Below, one piece after another: positions 27,668-36,114 of a DNA stretch of 64,000 nt. The notes under the pieces were generated by a model. That model made no database searches. It was not told the DNA's origin and was given only the letters and a program-made list of their open reading frames with translations. Source of the DNA: Fidelibacterota bacterium (GTDB lineage: Bacteria; Fidelibacterota; UBA8477; JABMPR01). The stretch spans positions 93,237-157,236 of the forward strand of contig JAERTJ010000142.1 of assembly GCA_016844945.1 (NCBI GenBank), in the 5' to 3' direction. Position 1 is the first letter of the stretch, and every line of letters begins with the position of its first letter. Made by a program: the position numbers and the translations under genes.

Positions 27668-30151
27668 TTGAAACTGAAAACCATCAAGGAAATAAAAGGC
27701 CGGGTTGAACAGAATCACACTCCAGAGCGAAAAGCATCTTCTGAGGGAAATTTTTATAAACACCCCGAATCAAATGTCATTGGTCCAGGAATGAACACAC
27801 GCATTCAGCGTTTAAGAAAGCTCAGTTTCGAAGCCCAACCCAGTCTTTCCATAGAACGTGCATTACACCAGACCGCTTTTTACAAAGCGAATTATGGCAA
27901 ACACTCTATCCCTGTGCTCCGCGCACTCAGCTTTATGGATCATTGTCAGAAAAAATCGCTTTACCTTGGTGATGATGAACTCATTGTAGGAGAACGTGGT
28001 CCTGCGCCAAAAGCCGTGCCCACTTTTCCTGAACTTACCTGTCATTCCGTTGAAGATTTTCATGTCCTCAACACACGAGAGCAACAACGTTACACCATCA
28101 GCCAATCTGATATTGATATCTACGAGCAAGAGGTCATTCCCTACTGGAAAGATCGAACTCAGCGTGAGCGCATTTTTAATCATGTTCCTGAGACCTGGAA
28201 ACGCGCGTACGAAGCTGGGCTTTTCACCGAGTTCATGGAACAGCGCGCACCAGGACATACGGCACTGGATGGTAAGATTTACTCTAAAGGGATGTTGGCA
28301 TTTAAACGCGAGATCCAAAACCACCTCGAGTCATTGGATTACTTGAATGATCCAGAGGCTACAGACAAGGCTGAAGAACTCAAAGCCATGGAACTCTCTT
28401 GTGACGCGGTTATTCTATTTGCCGAACGCCATGCTGACCTGGCTGAGAATAAGGCGAACACCGAAACAGATCCCCAACGTAAATTCGAACTTTTAAAAAT
28501 TGCTGAGGTCTGCCGGCATGTTCCGGCAAATGCTCCCAGAACCTTTTGGGAAGCCTTGCAGATGTATTGGTTTGTCCATCTAGGAACCATTACCGAGTTG
28601 AATGGCTGGGATGCCATGAATCCTGGACATTTTGATCAACACCTCGCCCCTTTTTATGAACGCGAAATTGCTAAAGGATCCCTGACCCGAGAAGCAGCGA
28701 AAGAATTACTGTGTTGTACCTGGATCAAGGTCAATAACCAGACCGCCCCACCCAAGGTTGGAATCACTGCCCGGGAAAGTGGCACCTATAATGATTTTAC
28801 CAATATCAACATTGGCGGCTTGAAAAGAGATGGCTCAGATGGTGTCAGTGACGTTTCGTACATCATGTTGGAGGTTATTGAAGAGCTCCACTTACTCCAA
28901 CCTGGAACATCCGTTCATATCAGCACCAAGACACCTGATAAATTTTTACACGCGGCTTCTAAAGTGATCCGACAGGGCCATGGATACCCCTCCGTTTTCA
29001 GCCCGGAAACCTATATTTCTGAGATGGTAAAGATGGGTAAAACCCTGGAAGATGCCCGGGAGGGTGGCTGTAGTGGTTGTATCGAAGTCGGAGCGTTTGG
29101 AAAAGAGGCTTTTCTTCTTACGGGCTATCTCAATGTCCCCAAAATTCTGGAGGTCACCTTAAACAACGGACTCGATCCGGTCACAGGCAAAATGGCTGGG
29201 ATCAAAACCGGCGACCCAACAACATTTACATCCTATGAACAAGTCTATGATGCCTTTCTGAAGCAGCTCAATTACATCGTCGACCAAAAAATCAGGGTGA
29301 GCAATTATATCGATACCATGTTTGCGAAATATGCACCAGCACCATTTTTGTCAGTGGTTATTGAGGACTGTATTTCGAAGGGTCGAGACTATTACAACGG
29401 CGGTCCGCGATATAATACGAACTATATCCAATGCACGGGTCTGGGTACTGTCACGGATAGTCTCTCCACCATCAAGAAGCATGTTTTTGAGGATAAGTCC
29501 CTTGCTTTTGAAACCTTGCTCGATGCTATTTCCTGTAATTTTGAAGGACAGGAAAAACTGAGGCAAACCATCGTTAACCGAACCCCTTTCTTTGGCAATG
29601 ATGATGACTACGCAGATGACATCGCCAAACAGATCTATGAAGATTTGTTGGCTGCCATTGATGGAAAGCCCAACACCAAGGGGGAGTCTTTTCACCTGAA
29701 TATGTTATCAACCACCTGCCACATCTACTTTGGTAAAGTTCTGGGAGCGACACCCAATGGTCGTCTTGCCGGTAAATCCATCTCTGATGGCACCTCTCCC
29801 TCACATGGATGTGATGTTAAGGGTCCTTCTGCTGTCATCCGATCTCTAACCAAGTTGGACCATACACGCTCTGGTGGCACCCTGTTGAACCAGCGCTTCC
29901 TCCCAAGCCTGCTCAAGCGAGATGAGGACATTGAAAAACTGGGGCACCTCATTCGTAGCTATTTCAGCATGGGCGGACACCATATTCAATTCAATATTGT
30001 AGATACTGCGACTTTGCGCGCAGCTCAAAAGAATCCTCAGGACTATAAAGACCTATTGGTTCGAATGGCTGGGTACAGCGACTATTTCAATGATATGAAT
30101 GCTGACCTGCAGCAGGAAGTCATCGACCGCACTGAAAACGAGTCTTTTTAA
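27668..30151 (+). CDS. hypD: glycyl radical enzyme, probable trans-4-hydroxy-L-proline dehydratase
   Basis: Oxygen-sensitive glycyl radical enzyme of the PFL/diol dehydratase family. Active-site thiyl Cys471 and general base Glu473 lie in GGCSGCIEVGAFGKEA; the radical glycine is Gly802 in RMAGYSDYFND. The stretches SGCIEVGAFGKEA, SYEQVYDAFLKQL, FGNDDDYADD, LSTTCHIYFGKVLGA and GGHHIQFNI resemble, from memory, clostridial HypD. HypD removes water from hydroxyproline to give pyrroline-5-carboxylate. HypD-like sequence starts near residue 42 (MNTRIQRLRKLS); the first 41 residues from the TTG at 27668 are extra. An ATG at 27791 would give a normal 786-aa length but has a poorly spaced ribosome site, so the true start is open. 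The activase follows 24 bases later. No pyrroline-5-carboxylate reductase gene is in the window. Confidence 0.85.
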   Translation: MKLKTIKEIKGRVEQNHTPERKASSEGNFYKHPESNVIGPGMNTRIQRLRKLSFEAQPSLSIERALHQTAFYKANYGKHSIPVLRALSFMDHCQKKSLYLGDDELIVGERGPAPKAVPTFPELTCHSVEDFHVLNTREQQRYTISQSDIDIYEQEVIPYWKDRTQRERIFNHVPETWKRAYEAGLFTEFMEQRAPGHTALDGKIYSKGMLAFKREIQNHLESLDYLNDPEATDKAEELKAMELSCDAVILFAERHADLAENKANTETDPQRKFELLKIAEVCRHVPANAPRTFWEALQMYWFVHLGTITELNGWDAMNPGHFDQHLAPFYEREIAKGSLTREAAKELLCCTWIKVNNQTAPPKVGITARESGTYNDFTNINIGGLKRDGSDGVSDVSYIMLEVIEELHLLQPGTSVHISTKTPDKFLHAASKVIRQGHGYPSVFSPETYISEMVKMGKTLEDAREGGCSGCIEVGAFGKEAFLLTGYLNVPKILEVTLNNGLDPVTGKMAGIKTGDPTTFTSYEQVYDAFLKQLNYIVDQKIRVSNYIDTMFAKYAPAPFLSVVIEDCISKGRDYYNGGPRYNTNYIQCTGLGTVTDSLSTIKKHVFEDKSLAFETLLDAISCNFEGQEKLRQTIVNRTPFFGNDDDYADDIAKQIYEDLLAAIDGKPNTKGESFHLNMLSTTCHIYFGKVLGATPNGRLAGKSISDGTSPSHGCDVKGPSAVIRSLTKLDHTRSGGTLLNQRFLPSLLKRDEDIEKLGHLIRSYFSMGGHHIQFNIVDTATLRAAQKNPQDYKDLLVRMAGYSDYFNDMNADLQQEVIDRTENESF

Positions 30152-30175
30152 CCCCTCAGAGTTATTGGATTCCTT

Positions 30176-31093
30176 TTGAGCTCCAGTCTGATTTTCGACT
30201 TCAAGCGCTATGCTATAAATGATGGACCCGGGGTTCGTATCACCGTCTTTTTTAAAGGGTGTCCGCTTTCTTGTTTTTGGTGTCACAATCCTGAGAGTCA
30301 TGAATTCCAAACACAAAAAATGTATACTCGGGATAAATGTATGGCCTGTGGTGACTGTGTTGAAGCCTGCCCGCAAAGTGCCTGTACCCTGACATCAGAT
30401 GGAATTGTCACCAACCCCGACCTTTGTCTTTTGTGCGGTAAGTGTGCTGATGTTTGTCCCACCAGAGCTACAGAAATGTCCGGGGAGCTATTATCTGTCG
30501 ACCAGGTCATGACGGAAATCAGAAAAGAGCGGGTCTTGATGGATCAATCAGGTGGAGGTGTCACATTCTCAGGTGGAGAACCTCTCATGCATCCCGAATT
30601 ACTCATTCCTTTATTGGATGCCTGTGGAAGTGAAGGCATCCATCGCTGTGTAGACACCAGTGGGTTTGCCAATCCAGAACTATTGCTAGAAGTTGCCAGC
30701 AAAACGGATTTGTTTCTTTATGATCTAAAACTAATGGACCGTGAGCAACACCTCAAGCATACGGGGGTCTCCAATGATCAGATTTTAGACAACCTCCGCC
30801 TGCTCTCCGAAACTGGGGCTGATATAAACATTCGCATTCCATTAATTACAGGGATAAATGATGATGACGAAAACATCAAGAAAACGTCATCCTTTATTGC
30901 ATCTCTTGCCGGAGTTCCCAAAAAAATCCACTTGCTGCCCTATCACCCCTCAGCTACGCACAAGCATGAAAAACTGGGACAATCAGAGGCTGTCAGAGCG
31001 ATAGCCCCTCTAACCGAACCCGGCGATGAAAAACTAAACCACATCATTAAGCTTTTTAAATCAGATAGACTCATTGCTTCAGTCGGCGGATAA
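30176..31093 (+). CDS. hypE: glycyl radical enzyme activase (radical SAM), probable HypD activator
   Basis: Radical S-adenosylmethionine enzyme, 305 aa, that installs the glycyl radical on its partner. The SAM-cluster motif CxxxCxxC is at Cys29, Cys33, Cys36 (GCPLSCFWCHNPES). It is followed by two ferredoxin-like [4Fe-4S] motifs, CMACGDCVEAC and CLLCGKCADVC, as in activases of the diol-dehydratase branch. The SAM-binding GGEPL is present (SGGEPLMHPE). Start codon TTG at 30176, with GGA six bases ahead. The 24-base gap after the dehydratase shows they form one operon. Confidence 0.9.
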   Translation: MSSSLIFDFKRYAINDGPGVRITVFFKGCPLSCFWCHNPESHEFQTQKMYTRDKCMACGDCVEACPQSACTLTSDGIVTNPDLCLLCGKCADVCPTRATEMSGELLSVDQVMTEIRKERVLMDQSGGGVTFSGGEPLMHPELLIPLLDACGSEGIHRCVDTSGFANPELLLEVASKTDLFLYDLKLMDREQHLKHTGVSNDQILDNLRLLSETGADINIRIPLITGINDDDENIKKTSSFIASLAGVPKKIHLLPYHPSATHKHEKLGQSEAVRAIAPLTEPGDEKLNHIIKLFKSDRLIASVGG

Positions 31094-31277
31094 GAACCAG
31101 CGCACAACCCGGGATTGTTCTTTCTTCAAAACTAACTTTTCACCCTTTTATTTAACCCAAAACCTGAAGATGTTAACTTTATCACAACGGAAGTGTTTAT
31201 CGTGCTTCTATTTTGGAATAACCCCGCCCCACGTTTACTTTTAGTGCTAATCTAAAGGAGTGTTAACAAAAACGCAG

Positions 31278-31850
31278 ATGAGATACCGATTTCACTTTTT
31301 ACGCCCCCTTTTTATTCGTGGTGCTCTCCTTTTGCTGGTTCCCCTTCTTTCTATCCAGGGCCAGAGAATTCATGTCAACCCCGACACACGCATGAAGGCT
31401 GTCTTCCTGATCAATTTCACCAAATACATTAGCTGGACCACACTTGACACCGTTAAAAATTTTACCATCGGGGTTTATGGGTTAGATGACATCTTACTAC
31501 CTCTCAGACAGATGTCTCGAGAACGACAATCTGTAGGTCAAACGATCAAGGTGGAGCGCGTAGCAACCATAGAAGAAATCGAAGCTTGCGAAATTTTATT
31601 TGTTCCTGTAGAACAATCCGAAGCTTTTCATCTGATGCGACCTAACATTCCTCCTGAGAATATTCTCATGGTGGGTGAGTCTCTTGGCTTTGCAACGAGC
31701 GATGGTGCCATAAACTTTGTCAAACGGGAGGGGAAAATTAAACTGGAAGTTAATCGGAAGGCGCTTCAGGAGGCAAACCTGACAGCCAGCTCACATCTGC
31801 TAAAACTGGCTATACTGGTCGGTGAAGAGGATCCTGTCTACCATGATTAG
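31278..31850 (+). CDS. YfiR-like (DUF4154) periplasmic regulator
   Basis: Exported protein, 190 aa from the ATG at 31278, with a signal peptide ending near SIQG. YfiR/DUF4154 features are MKAVFLINFTKYISW, TIGVYGLDDILLPL, CEILFVP, NILMVGESLGF and INFVKREGKIKLEVN. In Pseudomonas, YfiR holds the membrane diguanylate cyclase YfiN inactive through its periplasmic sensor. Here the next gene is a histidine kinase with a periplasmic sensor, overlapping by eight bases, so YfiR probably gates that kinase. Start: AAAGGAG at 31254-31260 abuts a GTG at 31260, while the ATG at 31278 is 17 bases from it; the ATG is preferred but not certain. Confidence 0.85.
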   Translation: MRYRFHFLRPLFIRGALLLLVPLLSIQGQRIHVNPDTRMKAVFLINFTKYISWTTLDTVKNFTIGVYGLDDILLPLRQMSRERQSVGQTIKVERVATIEEIEACEILFVPVEQSEAFHLMRPNIPPENILMVGESLGFATSDGAINFVKREGKIKLEVNRKALQEANLTASSHLLKLAILVGEEDPVYHD

Positions 31851-33324
31851 GTTTCAGGACTTGTCCATTAAGCTTAAGCTGATTTCGGTTCAGCTTTTTA
31901 CCACGCTCTTTATTCTTGCTTTTTTTGTGGGTATCTATCTGTACAGCCAATACCGACAATTCGAAACAACAGCCTCTCATCGTATGGAGACTTTATGTGA
32001 GATCCTGGGATCCAACAGCATCTCTGCCCTGCTCTTTTTTGATAATGATGCTGCTGTAGATGTTCTGGAGTCTCTGGATACCCAACCTGACATCCTCAAT
32101 GCTGTGGTTTATGATCATGATGGACAGCTTTTTGCCAGGTTTGATCGGAAAAACCATGAGGACTATGATTGGGGGAGTGTCATCTCAGAAGGAATGTTCG
32201 CTGGTGATGATGACTTTGTGCTTACAAAACGAATCATTTTTGATGGTTTAAAGGTAGGCTGGATTGCAGTACGGCTAGACTCCAGCAATCGTAGAGTAGC
32301 CATTATTGATGCTGTATCCCAATCTTTGCTCTTGTTTATCGCAGGTTTGATTCTGGCTGGTTTGCTTTCGGTCCGCGCACAAAAACCCATTTCTGATTCC
32401 ATTCTTACCCTGGCAAATACTGCAAAAAAAGTTCATGACACAGGTGATTATGCCTTGCGTGTTGAGGGCAATAAATCAAAAGATGAGATCGGGGAACTCG
32501 TTGATAGCTTTAATGAAATGCTTGAAAAAATATTGCACCATGAAAAACACCTTGAAGATCTGGTTGCTGCAAGAACGGTTGAATTGGAAGATGCAAAAAC
32601 CCGGGCCGAAGAGTCTGACCATTTAAAGTCAGCCTTTCTGGCATCCATGTCTCATGAATTAAGAACGCCTTTAAACTCTATCATTGGTTTTACTGGAATT
32701 TTATTGCAGGGCATGGCTGGTCCTCTCACCGATGAACAAAGTAAACAGCTTGGTATGGTAAAAGGGAGTGCCTCACACCTTCTTGAACTTATCAATGATG
32801 TTCTGGATATTTCAAAAATAGAGTCCGGTAGGCTTGAGGTTCATGGAGAACCTTTTAAGGTTGACCTCTTGCTGGTAATGGCTGTCAGCTCACTGCGTCC
32901 TTTTGCTGAAAAGAAGGGTTTAGTTTTAAAGCATGAAATTGAGCCTGACTTGCCTCACCTCAACAGTGACAAAAGGCGGCTTGAACAAGTCTTAATCAAC
33001 CTGATCAACAACGCCATTAAGTTTACTGACAAGGGGTCAATCCATGTCAAATGTTACCGCCAGGGTGATTCTCTCATGATTGATGTTACAGATACGGGGA
33101 TCGGCATCAGTGAGAAAAACTTAAAAACAATTTTTGAAACCTTTAGACAAATAGATACTGGTCTTGATCGCGTTAAAGAAGGCTCTGGACTGGGTTTGGC
33201 TATAAGCAAAAAATTATCAGAACTCTTGGGCGGGACAATCTATGTGACCAGCCAGGTGGGTGTCGGTAGCACATTCTCGGTGGTTTTACCCATTAATTTG
33301 GAGAAACAGGCAGATGAAGATTAA
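31843..33324 (+). CDS. membrane sensor histidine kinase (sensor-HAMP-HisKA-HATPase)
   Basis: Sensor kinase, 493 aa. It has membrane helices at about residues 15-36 and 160-182 flanking a periplasmic sensor of about 120 residues that resembles the CHASE8 domain of YfiN. HAMP follows at roughly 185-240, then HisKA with phosphoacceptor His271 (SMSHELRTPLNSII). The HATPase domain has an N-box (LINLINNAIKFTDKG), G1 (DVTDTGIGIS) and G2 (GSGLGLAISKKL). All catalytic boxes are intact. It starts inside the YfiR gene (overlap 8 bases) and its end overlaps the next receiver gene by 11 bases, so the four genes are translationally coupled. The kinase replaces the diguanylate cyclase of the classical YfiBNR system. 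Confidence 0.9.
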   Translation: MIRFQDLSIKLKLISVQLFTTLFILAFFVGIYLYSQYRQFETTASHRMETLCEILGSNSISALLFFDNDAAVDVLESLDTQPDILNAVVYDHDGQLFARFDRKNHEDYDWGSVISEGMFAGDDDFVLTKRIIFDGLKVGWIAVRLDSSNRRVAIIDAVSQSLLLFIAGLILAGLLSVRAQKPISDSILTLANTAKKVHDTGDYALRVEGNKSKDEIGELVDSFNEMLEKILHHEKHLEDLVAARTVELEDAKTRAEESDHLKSAFLASMSHELRTPLNSIIGFTGILLQGMAGPLTDEQSKQLGMVKGSASHLLELINDVLDISKIESGRLEVHGEPFKVDLLLVMAVSSLRPFAEKKGLVLKHEIEPDLPHLNSDKRRLEQVLINLINNAIKFTDKGSIHVKCYRQGDSLMIDVTDTGIGISEKNLKTIFETFRQIDTGLDRVKEGSGLGLAISKKLSELLGGTIYVTSQVGVGSTFSVVLPINLEKQADED

Positions 33325-33691
33325 AACGCTGATCATTGAGGATAATGAGAATAACATGTATCTGACGACTTTTCTTCTGGAAAATAGTGGTCATGAGGTA
33401 TTTCAGGCATATGATGGCAAGGACGGGGTTGAGCTGGCAAAAGAAACACATCCTGATCTTATTCTGCTTGATATACAGCTACCAAAAATGAATGGATATG
33501 ATGTGGCCCGGGCATTGCGACAAGACCAAACGCTGGTGGATACACCCATTGTGGCAATTACCTCTTATGCCATGCCTGGTGATCAGGAAAAAGCCCTCTC
33601 GGCTGGTTGCAATGGCTATATAAAAAAGCCTATAAACCCTGACACTTTTTTAAATGAAGTAGAAAGCTATCTGGATGAAAAAGCCAGCTAA
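33314..33691 (+). CDS. single-domain response regulator
   Basis: Receiver-only protein of 125 aa, CheY/DivK-like. Acidic pocket residues are in LIIEDNENNMYL, the phosphoacceptor is Asp53 (LILLDIQLP), and the conserved Lys is in GYIKKPINP. The start at 33314 lies inside the kinase gene; an upstream start would only add kinase-frame overlap. Probably the phosphoryl acceptor of the preceding kinase, acting by protein contact rather than DNA binding. Confidence 0.9.
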   Translation: MKIKTLIIEDNENNMYLTTFLLENSGHEVFQAYDGKDGVELAKETHPDLILLDIQLPKMNGYDVARALRQDQTLVDTPIVAITSYAMPGDQEKALSAGCNGYIKKPINPDTFLNEVESYLDEKAS

Positions 33692-34871
33692 AAAAGTTCT
33701 TCTGGTTGATGATAAGGCTGAAAACCTCTATCTACTTAAGAGCCTTCTTAGCGGAAATGGTTTTGTCGTAGAGCAGGCTCTGAATGGGGAGGAAGCTTTA
33801 AAAATCGCCCGCGAAAAACATCCCGATATGATCGTTTCTGATATTCTCATGCCAGTGATGGATGGTTTTGCATTGTGTCACGAAGTAAAAACCGATGAAT
33901 CCCTTAAAGATACACCATTTGTTTTTTATACTGCCTCATATTTGGATCAACGAGACAAAGAATTGGCTTTAAACCTTGGGGTTGATCGATACATTATCAA
34001 ACCACAGGAGCCTGAAGATCTACTCCAGGTATTTCAGGAAGTCATGTCTCAGCACGATGATGACACCAAAAAAATCGCACAACCCACCATATTGGAAACG
34101 GATTACCTCAAGGAGCACAATGAATCTTTGATCCGCATGCTTGAGAAAAAACTGGAGCAGCTTGACCTTTCCAAACGAGTTCTTGAAGAAGAAATTGTTG
34201 TCAGACGCGAAGCTGAAGCAAAGTTGCAAGCATCCCTCAAAGAAAAAGACGTGCTTCTCAAAGAAGTGTATCATCGCACCAAAAACAACATGCAGGTGAT
34301 TGTGGGTCTTCTGGATCTTCAGGCACGCAAAGCAGGCAAGGTTCCCGCAGATGTGGTTTTTAAGGAGATGAGTGATCGAATTTACAGCATGTCAATGGTG
34401 CATGATCTCTTGTATCGATCAAAAAGCCTGTATGAAATTCAGCTCGACCGATACCTTCATGATTTATCCAACCGCTTGCTTACCGTTCATAACCAACCTC
34501 AGCAGGATATTGAGCTGGCTCTCGAAGTTGACCATATTCCAGTGAATATTCAGTTTGCAATCCCTCTCGGGCTTGTAATTACTGAAATGATCAGTAATTC
34601 ATTGAAGTATGCATTTAAAGATAGAAGTCGTGGCCGGATTACCATTACAGCTCACCTGAAAAAGGACGCTGGACTCTTGTTGTCAATTGCTGATGATGGT
34701 GTCGGTCTTGATGAGTCTGTTGATTTAAATAGTGATAATACACTGGGGTTGTATATCATTCGGAGTATTGTGGAGAATCAATTGTTTGGCGCTGTGGATT
34801 TCACAAACGAAAATGGTTTGACCTACGACCTGACACTACCAGATCTACTTCTCGATGTAAAAACATTCTAG
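33675..34871 (+). CDS. receiver domain fused to HisKA_2-type histidine kinase
   Basis: Soluble hybrid, 398 aa. Receiver domain at residues 7-125 with Asp56 (MIVSDILMP) and Lys in YIIKPQEP. A coiled-coil linker lies at about 150-190. Next is a HisKA_2 (HWE-like) dimerisation domain with His200 in EVYHRTKNNMQVIVGLLDLQ, and a HATPase domain with TEMISNSLKYAF and DDGVGLDES. Such REC-HisKA_2 proteins pass phosphoryl groups to downstream regulators, often in stress pathways. It overlaps the single-domain receiver gene by 17 bases and ends the four-gene signalling cluster. Confidence 0.9.
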   Translation: MKKPAKKVLLVDDKAENLYLLKSLLSGNGFVVEQALNGEEALKIAREKHPDMIVSDILMPVMDGFALCHEVKTDESLKDTPFVFYTASYLDQRDKELALNLGVDRYIIKPQEPEDLLQVFQEVMSQHDDDTKKIAQPTILETDYLKEHNESLIRMLEKKLEQLDLSKRVLEEEIVVRREAEAKLQASLKEKDVLLKEVYHRTKNNMQVIVGLLDLQARKAGKVPADVVFKEMSDRIYSMSMVHDLLYRSKSLYEIQLDRYLHDLSNRLLTVHNQPQQDIELALEVDHIPVNIQFAIPLGLVITEMISNSLKYAFKDRSRGRITITAHLKKDAGLLLSIADDGVGLDESVDLNSDNTLGLYIIRSIVENQLFGAVDFTNENGLTYDLTLPDLLLDVKTF

Positions 34872-35013
34872 ATTCGCACCTGGAACCTTGCCTTCTTTGT
34901 TTATAAAACAGCTGAGTTGGATGACCTTTCTCCCCGCTAATAATTTTTAATTGTGATGCTGTTTCAGATTACTTTCTGGTCTGGTTTCTAATTGGTTTAG
35001 ATGAGGGGTTTTT

Positions 35014-35508
35014 ATGCCAGCCATAGCACATATCGATGTGGGACTTGCGGCAAAACGTGTTGCCCCTAAAATAAATGTGGGTTGGCTCATTCTGGCTTCA
35101 GAATTTATCGAAGTCATTTTTATGATCCTTTGGGCGGCTTGGATCGAAACAATTCCCACCCAGAAAGCAGGATCGTACTCTCCCTGGTCTCATAGTGTTG
35201 TTCTGGGACTTTTTTGGTCCCTACTGGCTGGGGCTGTAATTTTCTGGCGGTATAAAAACCCACGAACGGGAATACTCATCGGTCTTCTGGTATTCAGTCA
35301 TACCCTGCTCGATAGTGTTACCTCACCAAAAACAGCTTTTTATGCCGGTGATACAGGCATGCCTGTCTTTTTAGGTAGCTCTATGACGATTGGTCTGGGG
35401 CTGTGGCGCGATGAAACAGTTGCCATGATTGGAGAGTATGGTTTTGTACTGGCAGGACTGATCATCTATCTCATTGAGCGCAAAAAATTAAAGGTTCAGA
35501 CTTCTTGA
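35014..35508 (+). CDS. multi-pass membrane protein, YdjM-like metal-dependent hydrolase relative
   Basis: 164-aa membrane protein with four or five helices. It opens MPAIAHIDVGLAAKRVAPK and has paired histidine motifs WSHSVVLG and FSHTLLDS near helix ends, a pattern resembling the membrane-bound metal-dependent hydrolase (YdjM/LexA-regulated) family. Function not established. Its stop overlaps the following GNAT gene by four bases (TTGA), so they are cotranslated. Confidence 0.6.
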   Translation: MPAIAHIDVGLAAKRVAPKINVGWLILASEFIEVIFMILWAAWIETIPTQKAGSYSPWSHSVVLGLFWSLLAGAVIFWRYKNPRTGILIGLLVFSHTLLDSVTSPKTAFYAGDTGMPVFLGSSMTIGLGLWRDETVAMIGEYGFVLAGLIIYLIERKKLKVQTS

Positions 35509-35987
35509 TCTTCCGTGAAATGCTCCAATCAGAAGCACCTTTTTTAAAAGAGATGCTCTACGAGTCCCTCTATGTTCCTGCGGGCATGAAACCATATCCT
35601 AGAACAGTTCTTGAACAGCCAGAACTTTCTCGATATTATTTGAATTGGGGGTCAATCCCTCGCGATCTCGCGGTTGTAGCTACTTCCAGGGGTGGGCTTG
35701 TGGCAGCCGTTTGGGGAAGAGCTCAATTACCATCAGCGAAGGGGTTTGGATATATTGATGTGGATATCCCTGAGATTGGGATTGCTGTCAAACCTGATTT
35801 TAGGAATCAGGGGGTTGGCACAACTCTGATAAAGAAGATTTTTAAACGCTATAATGAGCTGGGGGTAAGGTCAGTTTCTCTTAGCGTTGACCGTCAAAAT
35901 CCTGCAAAACGCCTGTATGATAGATTGGGTTTTCAGGTTGTCGTTGAAAACAAACATGATTTTATCATGCAAAAGATGCTCTCTTGA
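35505..35987 (+). CDS. GNAT-family N-acetyltransferase
   Basis: 160-aa acetyltransferase. The acetyl-CoA binding motif A is IGIAVKPDFRNQGVGTTLIKK with the R/QxxGxG/A element (RNQGVG), and SLSVDRQNPAKRLYDRLGF is motif B. Substrate unknown. The start is TTG in the TTGA overlap with the preceding membrane protein. It converges on ctaB, with a palindromic repeat between. Confidence 0.88.
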   Translation: MIFREMLQSEAPFLKEMLYESLYVPAGMKPYPRTVLEQPELSRYYLNWGSIPRDLAVVATSRGGLVAAVWGRAQLPSAKGFGYIDVDIPEIGIAVKPDFRNQGVGTTLIKKIFKRYNELGVRSVSLSVDRQNPAKRLYDRLGFQVVVENKHDFIMQKMLS

Positions 35988-36056
35988 CCATGTTTTGCTG
36001 AGGCGGTGTACTGAGTTTACCGAAGTGTTCTCAAAGCATGAGGGCAAGGCATGACA

Positions 36057-36080
36057 CCCTTCGAGAGCCTCAGGGTGACG
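36057..36080. repeat. palindromic repeat of the CACCCT...AGGGTG type
   Basis: CACCCTTCGAGAGCCTCAGG followed by GTGACG: six-base arms CACCCT/AGGGTG. Variants occur at 37045-37067, at 16252-16275 and inside the actF terminator at 7218-7242. All are between genes or just after stop codons. Confidence 0.7.
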
Positions 36081-36114
36081 AAGGTCTAAGCTAGCGGTGA
36101 AACTTTGAGGGGTT

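Noticed and set aside
31206..31260. Separate leader peptide before the YfiR-like gene
   Set aside because: The AAAGGAG site most simply serves the YfiR start itself; no other short frame is convincing.
36057..36080. Insertion sequence terminal repeat
   Set aside because: No transposase gene or paired terminal repeat lies nearby; small palindromic element only.
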